Source: Chloroflexota bacterium
GTDB taxonomy: Bacteria; Chloroflexota; Ktedonobacteria; Ktedonobacterales; Ktedonobacteraceae
Direction of reading: 5' to 3'
DNA length: 12,534 nt
Assembly (NCBI GenBank): GCA_005881495.1
Contig: VBHI01000090.1
Span: 1 to 12,534 of the forward strand
The notes beneath the pieces were generated by a model. That model had not been told where the DNA came from. It worked only from the letters and a program-made list of their open reading frames with translations, and made no database searches. This document shows, in pieces, positions 6,433 through 12,534 of this stretch. Within the stretch, counting starts at the first letter, position 1. Each line of letters opens with the position of its first letter. Position numbers and translations under genes: made by a program.

Positions 6433-6753
6433 CTACTTCCTTTCTTGATTCTTTATTGCTCTAAATGGGAAAGCCCCCTTTATTACACTATCGTATTCCA
6501 TGCTGTCCCGAAGGTCAACCCCAATTGCCGAAGCCACTTGCGAAAAGTACTTGCGCATACTGGTCCAGTCGCCCGCGATAATCAGAGCAGCGGCGGCCTG
6601 ATGTGCGCCAATCAACCGCCGCGCCAGGTCAGCGGTCAGATGGAGCACCCCGTCGATGGCCCCGGTAGACGCATTCGAGGCTGGATTAGCCGTTGGCGCC
6701 CAATCCTCGTCAAGAAGCTGGGAGACCACCACACCAGTATGACCAGCGTGCAA
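6433..6753 (-). pseudogene. Truncated GAF-domain reading frame (relic)
   Basis: The 106-codon frame carries a stretch at about residues 34-72 (IDGVLHLTADLARRLIGAHQ, then AAAALIIAGDWTSMRKYFS). This resembles the opening helix and first strand of GAF domains found in bacterial sensor kinases. The remaining roughly 100 residues of a GAF domain and any output domain are absent: after MRKYFS the sequence is unlike the family and soon ends. No ribosome site precedes the ATG at 6753. The nitroreductase promoter sits inside the 3' half. I read it as a fragment of a sensor protein left by deletion; expression as a short protein is not excluded. Confidence 0.5.
6490..6518 (-). promoter_or_regulatory. 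Putative sigma70-type promoter of the nitroreductase gene
   Basis: On the minus strand, TTGACC (6518-6513) and TACGAT (6495-6490) are 17 bases apart, a near-consensus arrangement. Transcription would begin near 6483 and give a leader of about 55 bases before the ATG at 6427. Confidence 0.65.
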
Positions 6754-6779
6754 GCCAGACTGATACTACGATTGTCTAC

Positions 6780-6884
6780 TCACTGCTTGAGGAGAGTCTT
6801 GCACTTTGCCGGGACTTGAACAACAAGGAGGGTATAGCCTACTGCTTTGCATACTCGGCGCAAGTACATCTCATGCAGGGCAAC
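6780..6884 (+). pseudogene. TPR-repeat scrap of an AfsR/LuxR-like regulator
   Basis: One plus-strand frame reads SLLEESLALCRDLNNKEGIA, then YCFAYSAQVHLMQGN. This is a single TPR unit of the kind repeated in the C-terminal half of large AfsR/LuxR-type regulators (consensus-like LLEESL-L-R-LGDK-GIA---L--A---QG). The similarity stops on both sides: upstream sequence is antisense to the GAF-like relic, and downstream the frame wanders and ends at 6966. It is therefore a fragment, not a gene. The same broad regulator family has an intact N-terminus at the left edge of the window. Confidence 0.6.
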
Positions 6885-7245
6885 ATCACCTACATCATGC
6901 CCCATCCTCTCCTCATCTGCTGGCGCACTCTTCACCTCGACAGTGGTCATGCAGACACCTTTGGCTAGGTAACGCTTCCCTGTGAGACGTTCTCCCCTCC
7001 ACCCACCACTCATAGATAGGCAACACGAATACGTTGCTTTGCCGATGTGGAAGCCCGCCCAATAGACTACACTCTCAAGTAGCAGATAAAGACAAACAGA
7101 GAGAGCATATCCTAACTCACGAAGAGCAGGGTAAACTGACTGCAAGGAAGAGTGGCAGAATGCTCATTGCCTTCTGTGCCGGAGGTGCAGGTGAGAGACC
7201 TGTTCTTCAATGGCAATTCCGTACGTTCAATAAAGAGGCATTGAG

Positions 7246-7277
7246 ATGATCAGCGGGATGATCAGGAAAATGATCAG
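7246..7277. repeat. Three direct repeats of ATGATCAG at 12-base period
   Basis: ATGATCAG occurs at 7246-7253, 7258-7265 and 7270-7277. The four-base spacers differ (CGGG, GAAA). Each unit contains the palindrome TGATCA, so the array presents three identical symmetric sites, each about 1.1 helical turns apart. It lies about 370 bases upstream of the redox-fusion operon. Confidence 0.6.
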
Positions 7278-7498
7278 AGGTGCCCTGTCCTTCAACGAGC
7301 TCTGACGGCTATACTCTTCTCTGGAAAGGGTTGAGACCCAAGGTTTGTCTGCTCGCTCCATTTACCGTTCGGAAATGCTCTCAAGCAGAGTCTGAGGTAA
7401 AAAGCAAGCTGGAGGTGAAACAGAAATTACTGGCGCTTTTCGACGATGATGTTGCATGAGACGTCAAAGTCGTGGGCGAGTTGGAGCGTTGACGGCAG

Positions 7499-7527
7499 TT
7501 GCACTGCTGCTCAACTGGTATTACTGT
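7499..7527 (+). promoter_or_regulatory. Possible promoter of the redox-fusion operon
   Basis: TTGCAC (7499-7504) and TACTGT (7522-7527) are 17 bases apart. The -10 is only moderate. It is the best candidate upstream of the small gene at 7645 and would give a leader of about 110 bases. Confidence 0.35.
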
Positions 7528-7644
7528 AACTGGTGAGAAGTGGCACTACACCAGACCAGTAGAGGATGGGATGGTACGGTAGAGCCACAAGATGAGTATG
7601 TTGCCCATCTCAGTGAGGATCAAACTAGAGAGAGGAATCAACCT

Positions 7645-7824
7645 ATGCAGAAAGAAGCACTCACCAAAGAAGCGTTGGAGAGCCTGCTGAAAGAAGCAGA
7701 AAAGGCCCACGTTGAGTATGAATACGCGCTCTGTCATAAAGATTACGACTGGGCGACGTGGTATGCAGAGTTTATCATCAACCGGTTACAAGAGGATAGC
7801 AAACATGTCGCAGACAATTCCTAA
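7645..7824 (+). CDS. Small helical protein of unknown function
   Basis: The 59-residue product is charged and predicted helical: KEALESLLKEAEKAHVEYEY forms one amphipathic helix and DWATWYAEFIINRLQED a second. Such short proteins with a central KAH-EYE and a D-W--WYA-F---RL pattern are, to my recollection, scattered through Actinobacteria and Chloroflexota as hypotheticals. The frame extends back to a GTG at 7540, but the ATG at 7645 follows GAGAGG at about 9 bases and starts the conserved part. Its last 20 bases overlap the start of the large redox fusion, so the two genes should be translationally coupled. A regulatory or accessory role for the fusion protein is inference only. Confidence 0.7.
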   Translation: MQKEALTKEALESLLKEAEKAHVEYEYALCHKDYDWATWYAEFIINRLQEDSKHVADNS

Positions 7825-10597
7825 CGCCAAGCTCGATCGCTCGCATATCGCGCCCGTTAAGACGCGCGAAGAGCTGATCTATCTCCTATCACGTGCCGCC
7901 GAACTCGAACACGGGCTGGCGTGCATCTACTTGTTCGCCGCGTACTCGCTCAAGAACGACGTCAGCGAGGGTGGTATGACCGTCGAACAAGCCGAGATGG
8001 TACGCGGCTGGCGCCGACATCTGACTTTAGTAGCGGTCGAGGAGATGGGGCATCTAGCCCAGGTGTCGAATCTGCTGACCGCCATCGGTGGCGCACCCCA
8101 CTTCCGACGCCCAAATTTTCCTCTACCGCCCTCGGCGTTTCCCTTTGGCATCCGTCTCAGCCTCGAGCCGTTTTCACAGGAGACCATCGAACGCTTTGTC
8201 TGCTACGAAATGCCCGAAACAGGCATTCTTTCCGCGGAAGAGCAGGCACCTTTCGATGCTATGCGCGACCGAGTCCTGGGCACTCAGAGTTCCATGCAGG
8301 CGAGCTGGCAGAAAGAGGAACGGGATGACGAGGGTTGCGAGCCGTTCGAGATCGACTTCAAGAGCGTGGGCGAGTTCTACCACAAGATCGAGACGGGTTT
8401 TACATACATTCCTGAAGAGGAGCTCTTCATCGGACCGCCCGAGGCGCAGGCCAACGCGCGCTTCGTCGATCTGAGAGGCGACCTGGTCTCGATTGTGGAC
8501 CGCGCCTCAGCCTGCTCTGCTATCGAGGCGATCGTCGAGCAAGGCGAGGCACCGACCTCGGCCCATCCCGACGCGCACTTCTGGGTCTTCGACAAAGTCC
8601 GCAGGCAATATGCCGAGGCGATAGCGCAGGGGCAACGAAGCGGCGTCCCCTTCGAGCCAGTTCGACCGGTGATCTCCAACCCGATGACGCGCTTCTATGA
8701 CGACACCTCCGGCGGCATCGTCATCGACGACCCATTGACCCACGAGGTCGCCGATCTCTTCAATGGTTCATACGACACCATGCTGCTCATGCTGTTGCGC
8801 TTCTTTGCTCATACCGAGGAAACTGATACCGAGCTCGAGCACCTCTCACGAGCCACGCTCCGGCTGATGACGACCGTCATTCGCCCGCTAGGCGAGGCGC
8901 TCACGAAGCTGCCGGTAGATCGTGCCAGGTGGCCGGGCAAGACCGCGGGCCCGGGCTTTGGCTACAACCGTGACGTTCACCTGCTGCCGCACAAGCCGTC
9001 GGCCTGGGTGTTCTTCGGTGAGCGACTCTGGCAACTGGCGAAACTTGCGACGAAGCTCCGCTTGAACCCTGGCCTTCCGACTGAGATCCAGGAAGCCACG
9101 GCCGCGCTGCAAGACCTGGCCTGCCAGTTTGCGCCGCCGGATGGTCCGCGTGGCGTCGCAGCCAAAGTCACCGAGTTGAAACAGATGCAGGCCGAGCTGG
9201 GTTGTTCCATCCAGGCCTCGCTGGGTGGCCCCTACCTGGTGACCAATGCCGACACCCTGCTGACCTGGTTGGGCGAGCGCATCCCGGCGCGGCCGCAGAT
9301 GGCGCTGTGCCGCTGTGGCGGCTCGGCCAATAAGCCGTTCTGCGATGGCACCCATGCCCGCATCGGCTTCACCGGCCAGAAGGATCCACAACGGGTCCCT
9401 GACCGCCGTGATACCTACATTGGTAAGCAGGTGACGGTGCTCGACAACCGCGGCCTCTGCGCCCATGCTGGCTTCTGCACGGACCGGCTGGCCTCGGTGT
9501 TCCTCCTCGGCCAGGACCCCTTCGTCGATCCCAATGGTGCACGGATAGAGGAGATCATTCGCGCCGTGCGAGCCTGCCCCTCCGGCGCGCTCAGCTACGC
9601 GATCGACGGCAGGGAAGCCCGCGATCAGGTCGACCAGGAACACCCACCCGCGATCGAGGTCTCCAGGGACGGCCCGTATCGGATCACGGGTGGCATCCCG
9701 CTCAAGGACGGGCAAGGCGACGATGAGCCGCGCAATCAGGGCGCCTCGCTGGAGCACTATAGCCTCTGTCGCTGCGGCCACTCCCAGAACAAACCGTTCT
9801 GTAGCGGGATGCACTGGTATGTCAACTTCCACGACCCGGTGGCAGACCCGGATCACGAGCCAACCGTGTTCGAGTGGGCCGGTGGCCTACCTGCGCTGAC
9901 GAGGCTCACCCGCCTGTTCTATGAGAAGTACGTTCCCCAGGACCCACTGATTGGGCCTCTGTTCGCCAACATGTCCCCAGACCATCCTGAGCGGGTGGCC
10001 GCCTGGCTCGGAGAGGTGTTTGGAGGCCCAAAGAACTACACCCAGGCATACGGTGGCTACACCCGCATGCTTACCCAGCACCTCGGGAAAGGGCTCACCG
10101 AGGAACAGAGGGCACGGTGGGCCAGCCTGCTCTATCAGGCTGCCAACGAAGCCGGACTGCCCAACGATCCTGAGTTTCGCTCGGCTTTTACCTCCTACAT
10201 CGAGTGGGGTTCCCGGGTGGCGGTGGAGAACTCCCAGCCAGGCAGCCATCCCCCGCAGAACATGCCGGTACCGCGCTGGGACTGGGGCACTGCGGGGCCA
10301 CCCGGATCAAGGGTCTCGGCACTCTCTCCCCAAAACGAGGAAGAATCAGCGGCGGTCGTCCTTCCAGCAGCCGACGAGCCGGTGGGCTTCGCTCAACACA
10401 TCAAGCCGCTGTTTCGTGCGATGGACCACCAGTCGATGGAAGGGGCTTTCGACCTGTGGTCTTACCAGGACGTGAAGAGCCATGCCGCTGGCATTCTCCA
10501 GCGCTTGCAGAACGGGTCGATGCCGTGCGACGGGGCGTGGTCCCGCGAGAAGGTGGAGACTTTCCAAAGGTGGGTCGAGTCCGGCATGCGGGAGTAG
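7805..10597 (+). CDS. Ferritin-like / CDGSH / ferredoxin / CDGSH / truncated haemoglobin fusion
   Basis: This 930-residue protein joins several redox modules. Residues 15-370 are a ferritin-like VioB-type domain, with ELEHGLACIYLFAAYSLK at 33-50, VAVEEMGHL at 76-84 (an E-x2-H pair) and LLRFFAHTEETD at 330-341. The first CDGSH iron-sulfur domain is at 500-523, with ligands Cys502, Cys504, Cys513 and His517. A divergent mono-cluster ferredoxin-like domain spans about 540-600, with Cys552, His554, Cys558 and Cys591 in CPSGA. The second CDGSH domain is at 653-676 (Cys655, Cys657, Cys666, His670). Residues 686-810 are a group-II truncated haemoglobin with Tyr706, Phe739, proximal His759 and Trp772. 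Residues 859-930 form a tail resembling cytochrome-like C-terminal regions but without CxxCH. No signal peptide is seen, so it should be cytoplasmic. An internal electron-transfer route to the haem or a di-iron site, acting on oxygen, peroxide or nitric oxide, is an inference. The frame opens at 7712, but the ATG at 7805 follows AGAGGAT at 8 bases. Confidence 0.9.
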   Translation: MSQTIPNAKLDRSHIAPVKTREELIYLLSRAAELEHGLACIYLFAAYSLKNDVSEGGMTVEQAEMVRGWRRHLTLVAVEEMGHLAQVSNLLTAIGGAPHFRRPNFPLPPSAFPFGIRLSLEPFSQETIERFVCYEMPETGILSAEEQAPFDAMRDRVLGTQSSMQASWQKEERDDEGCEPFEIDFKSVGEFYHKIETGFTYIPEEELFIGPPEAQANARFVDLRGDLVSIVDRASACSAIEAIVEQGEAPTSAHPDAHFWVFDKVRRQYAEAIAQGQRSGVPFEPVRPVISNPMTRFYDDTSGGIVIDDPLTHEVADLFNGSYDTMLLMLLRFFAHTEETDTELEHLSRATLRLMTTVIRPLGEALTKLPVDRARWPGKTAGPGFGYNRDVHLLPHKPSAWVFFGERLWQLAKLATKLRLNPGLPTEIQEATAALQDLACQFAPPDGPRGVAAKVTELKQMQAELGCSIQASLGGPYLVTNADTLLTWLGERIPARPQMALCRCGGSANKPFCDGTHARIGFTGQKDPQRVPDRRDTYIGKQVTVLDNRGLCAHAGFCTDRLASVFLLGQDPFVDPNGARIEEIIRAVRACPSGALSYAIDGREARDQVDQEHPPAIEVSRDGPYRITGGIPLKDGQGDDEPRNQGASLEHYSLCRCGHSQNKPFCSGMHWYVNFHDPVADPDHEPTVFEWAGGLPALTRLTRLFYEKYVPQDPLIGPLFANMSPDHPERVAAWLGEVFGGPKNYTQAYGGYTRMLTQHLGKGLTEEQRARWASLLYQAANEAGLPNDPEFRSAFTSYIEWGSRVAVENSQPGSHPPQNMPVPRWDWGTAGPPGSRVSALSPQNEEESAAVVLPAADEPVGFAQHIKPLFRAMDHQSMEGAFDLWSYQDVKSHAAGILQRLQNGSMPCDGAWSREKVETFQRWVESGMRE

Positions 10598-10660
10598 CGA
10601 GTGGAAGAAAGTGAGTGACGTTTATGGAAACATTTGAGCACCCCTGGGGAGAAATGACGT

Positions 10661-11395
10661 ATGAGTGAAGCGAGTGAAAACAGGCCGGTTACTGGTCTAA
10701 GCACCAACCGCCTCGAAGCGTTTAGTGATGGCGTCTTCGCCGTCGCCATCACCTTATTGGTGCTCAACCTGCAGGTCCCGCAAATAGCCTCGGCGAGTGA
10801 ACTCGTGCCCAGGCTGAGCGCGTTGTGGCCCAAACTCCTGAGCTACGCGTTGAGTTTTGTGATCGTGGGCATCTACTGGGTCGCGCATCACAATACCTTC
10901 CACTACATCCAACAATCTGATCGTAACCTGCTCTGGCTCAACATTCTCTTGCTGATGTGCATTGTGTTTCTCCCCTTCCCCACCGCACTGCTGGGGCAGT
11001 ATCCAGAACAACGGGTCTCCGTCATCATCTATGCTGGCACGCTGGTGCTCACGGGACTGGTGCTCCAAGCGCTGTGGTGGTATGCGACGAGCGGATGCCG
11101 CCTGGTGGACAGGACTATCGACCCACGCCTGGTGCAGCGGGCAACCCGCAGAAATCTGACGGCGCCCCTGCTCTACCTGCTGGCGATAGGGATCTCGCTG
11201 TTCAGCATCCCGGCCAGTTTCGTCTTGTTCATGCTGGTCCCGCTGTACTACATCCTCCCTGGTCGGATTGATCGGCATTGGGCACAGAGACCGTCTGCCA
11301 GGATCGACGAGGCCAGGATTTCTCCCGATGGAGATGCTGGTCCCTCTGATGAAGAAGCGTCTCATCTGAGAAAGTCGTCTTATGAGGAGCGATAA
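10661..11395 (+). CDS. TMEM175-family (DUF1211) membrane channel
   Basis: The 244-residue protein has the TMEM175 hallmark R-x3-FSDGVFAVAITLLVL (Arg17, then FSDG at 21-24) in its first membrane helix. About five more hydrophobic segments follow, near 59-76, 91-112, 120-141, 167-184 and 184-201, matching the six-helix bacterial repeat. YWVAHHNTF at 72-80 follows helix 2, as usual. Bacterial members form potassium-permeable channels; ion selectivity here is not provable from sequence. The C-terminal 40 residues are polar and cytoplasmic-looking. The ATG is preceded by GGGGAG at about 10 bases. It starts 63 bases after the redox fusion with no terminator between, so it is probably in the same operon. 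Confidence 0.88.
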   Translation: MSEASENRPVTGLSTNRLEAFSDGVFAVAITLLVLNLQVPQIASASELVPRLSALWPKLLSYALSFVIVGIYWVAHHNTFHYIQQSDRNLLWLNILLLMCIVFLPFPTALLGQYPEQRVSVIIYAGTLVLTGLVLQALWWYATSGCRLVDRTIDPRLVQRATRRNLTAPLLYLLAIGISLFSIPASFVLFMLVPLYYILPGRIDRHWAQRPSARIDEARISPDGDAGPSDEEASHLRKSSYEER

Positions 11396-11441
11396 CCGCT
11401 CTTGAAGCAGAAACAGGAACTATTAAAGCAAGGAGGAAGCG

Positions 11442-11792
11442 GTGGAACCTACACCTGGAAAAACCTTTTACCAGCGGCAGATCGCCGCTCTCGAAGCGCA
11501 TGACATGGACGCATTACTGGCCCAGTATCATCCTGATGCGACCATGATCGGCTTCGACTTCACCGTAAAGGGGCATGCAGCTATCCGCAAGCACTTCGAA
11601 GGCTATCTCGAGCGCCTGGGCACGCTGAAGTTGCAGTCTACAGATAAGTTTACCGAAACCGAGGATGCCATTTTCTTTGAAGCGACCATCACGAGTCGTC
11701 TTGGAGAAGCCAGAGTGTATGATGTGTTACTCTTGCAGAATGGGAAAACAACTCATCATTTCTCCGGTGTTATCTCTCTGCGGGCCAATTAA
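11442..11792 (+). CDS. NTF2/SnoaL-like small protein
   Basis: The 116-residue product shows the SnoaL/NTF2-like cone-fold pattern. A first helix, FYQRQIAALEAHDMDALLAQ, precedes YHPDATMIGFDFTVKGHAAI, and helix HFEGYLERLG follows. The strands come next, with DAIFFEATITSRLGEARVYD and a closing HHFSGVISLR. This fold serves as an enzyme or binding pocket in many pathways and the substrate cannot be told. The start is a GTG at 11442, preceded by AAGGAGG at 5 bases, a strong ribosome site. It lies 46 bases downstream of the TMEM175 gene and is likely the last gene of the operon. Confidence 0.8.
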   Translation: MEPTPGKTFYQRQIAALEAHDMDALLAQYHPDATMIGFDFTVKGHAAIRKHFEGYLERLGTLKLQSTDKFTETEDAIFFEATITSRLGEARVYDVLLLQNGKTTHHFSGVISLRAN

Positions 11793-12182
11793 AGAGAGTT
11801 AATAGGTATGTGTTGATACATCCTGGATTGCATTAAAGGCAGCAGTGGAAGCAATGGAAACGCCTGGAGGAGAACCTCACAGTGTTCTTTCTGAGTATAC
11901 TGCAGTGGCAGAAGACAGGAGGGTCGGTATAAACTTGAGGATATGAGGACGCAATCAAACGCATTACCACAGTGTGAGCAGAAATGGAAGCAAACCGACA
12001 GGAAATCATGCGCCCAAACACTGATCAAAACACTCGCACATGGTAGACTGTTGGTATGAGAGAAACCGAGTGCCCCGGTTGGGGCGGCTGCTCAGCTTTG
12101 ATCTTTCTCATCGTCGAACCCGTGGACAATCAGGCGGGTGTGACCCGACATGGTTGATTGAGCAGACAAGAAAGGAACACTC
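11793..12182. other. Intergenic region before the VOC gene
   Basis: This 390-base stretch has no gene I can support. A short hairpin GCCCC-GGTT-GGGGC lies just before the middle of the GC-richer part (about 12072-12085), but no T-tract follows, so it is not called a terminator. A minus-strand frame at 11789-12028 includes CSHCGNAF, but it has no ribosome site and no family match I recognise. The promoter of the VOC gene presumably lies here; no clear -35/-10 pair was seen. Confidence 0.45.
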
Positions 12183-12534
12183 ATGGCAAAACTTCTCGGA
12201 CCCGATTTTATCAGCTTACAGGTGCGCAACCTCTCCGCTTCGCGTGCGTTCTACACAGAGGTGTTGGGGTTGACCGAAGACACGTCTTTCAGCGCTCCCA
12301 ATACGGTCCTGTTCGACTCCACCACCATCCCTTTTGCTCTCAGCGAAGCAAAAGTGAACCTGGATGAAGCACCTCATCCGGGATGGGGTGTGGCGCTCTG
12401 GATCGACTGTGATAATGTTAATGAGTTGCATGCCAAAATGGAAGCGGCTGGAGCCACCATCATCCAGCAACCCTATGATGGTCCGTTCGGGCGCACCTTC
12501 GTCTTTGCTGATCCCGATGGATACCGGATTACGG
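12183..12534 (+). CDS. VOC/glyoxalase-fold family protein (partial, 3' cut)
   Basis: The first 117 codons are present and the gene runs off the right edge. The peptide starts MAKLLGPDFISLQVRNLSAS and continues RAFYTEVLGLTED, the first beta-alpha-beta unit of a vicinal-oxygen-chelate fold. The second half of the fold has GVALWIDCDNVNELHAKMEA, then GPFGRTFVFADPDGYRIT, which is the standard end of these domains. The usual first metal ligand (a His in the opening strand) is replaced by Ser11/Gln13, so a metal-dependent glyoxalase or dioxygenase role is doubtful; a ligand-binding or resistance-type VOC protein is as likely. The ATG follows AAGGAA at 7 bases. It is 390 bases from the previous gene, so probably has its own promoter. 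Confidence 0.88.
   Translation, partial: MAKLLGPDFISLQVRNLSASRAFYTEVLGLTEDTSFSAPNTVLFDSTTIPFALSEAKVNLDEAPHPGWGVALWIDCDNVNELHAKMEAAGATIIQQPYDGPFGRTFVFADPDGYRIT

Larger units (their letters stand above)
6885..7644. other. Gene-poor 760-base gap
   Basis: No convincing gene was found. Reading frames are short and lack ribosome sites or recognisable motifs; a plus-strand stretch near 7400-7460 reading LEVKQKLLALFDDDVA is too short to judge. The region holds a triple TGATCA repeat (7246-7277) and a possible promoter (7499-7527) for the operon that follows. It is visibly less GC-rich than the operon. Confidence 0.5.

Noticed and set aside
6780..7145. 121-codon minus-strand frame
   Set aside because: It overlaps the plus-strand TPR relic, lacks a ribosome site, and shows no motif.
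7540..7644. N-terminal extension of the 59-residue protein from a GTG at 7540
   Set aside because: The extra 35 residues are not helical or conserved-looking, and the ATG at 7645 has the better ribosome site.
8888..9856. 322-codon minus-strand reading frame
   Set aside because: It is antisense to the conserved ferritin-CDGSH part of the fusion gene; GC-rich codon use opens this frame, there is no ribosome site, and the plus-strand motifs are unmistakable.
10754..11365. 203-codon minus-strand frame opposite the TMEM175 gene
   Set aside because: It has a charged composition typical of the antisense of a membrane protein; the plus strand has the FSDGVFAVAIT hallmark and a ribosome site.
11789..12028. 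Minus-strand frame with CSHCGNAF, considered as a zinc-ribbon protein
   Set aside because: It has a single Cys pair only, no ribosome site, and a Leu/Pro-rich tail without a recognisable fold.
12072..12085. GCCCC-GGTT-GGGGC hairpin as a terminator
   Set aside because: It has no T-tract, and the sequence after it is mixed.

Overview
The window reads as accessory chromosome of a soil-type bacterium of mixed GC. It is most likely a Chloroflexota member of the Ktedonobacteria type. That assignment is an inference from gene style: an N-terminus of a large AfsR/LuxR-like regulator with the LPAQLTPLIGR signature at the left edge, debris of the same style of regulator inside the window, an ECF sigma factor, and a loose gene layout with long gene-poor gaps. 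There are no tRNA, rRNA, CRISPR or intact transposase genes.

Layout. Positions 1-1183 (minus strand) hold the cut-off start of the large regulator, a very small lipoprotein that looks truncated, and an ECF sigma factor. Positions 1184-2053 are a gene-free gap. A DoxX-like membrane protein (2054-2638, plus) converges on a minus-strand pair: a DsbA/FrnE-like thioredoxin-fold protein with a one-cysteine CPYT site and a DUF5996 protein. A small UBP-type zinc-finger protein (4573-4839, minus) is divergent from an HxlR regulator (5131-5520, plus). The space between these two carries a good sigma70-type promoter, a likely HxlR operator and two nested perfect inverted repeats. HxlR ends at a clear intrinsic terminator.

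Positions 5585-7600 are a decay zone: a 3' stub of a rhodanese gene, one intact nitroreductase whose promoter lies inside a truncated GAF-like reading frame, a scrap of a TPR regulator on the other strand, and a triple TGATCA repeat.

The highlight is 7645-11792, a likely operon on the plus strand. A 59-residue protein overlaps by 20 bases the start of a 930-residue multi-redox fusion. The fusion runs, in order: ferritin-like (VioB-type) domain, CDGSH iron-sulfur domain, divergent ferredoxin domain, second CDGSH domain, group-II truncated haemoglobin, and a C-terminal cytochrome-like tail without a haem-c motif. A TMEM175-type channel and an NTF2/SnoaL-like protein follow at short spacing. A VOC/glyoxalase-family gene runs off the right edge.

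Taken together, the intact genes lean toward redox and stress functions (nitroreductase, thioredoxin fold, iron-sulfur, haem and di-iron-like domains, DoxX), but no substrate can be assigned from sequence alone. Family names come from recognising motifs by eye; no database search was run.
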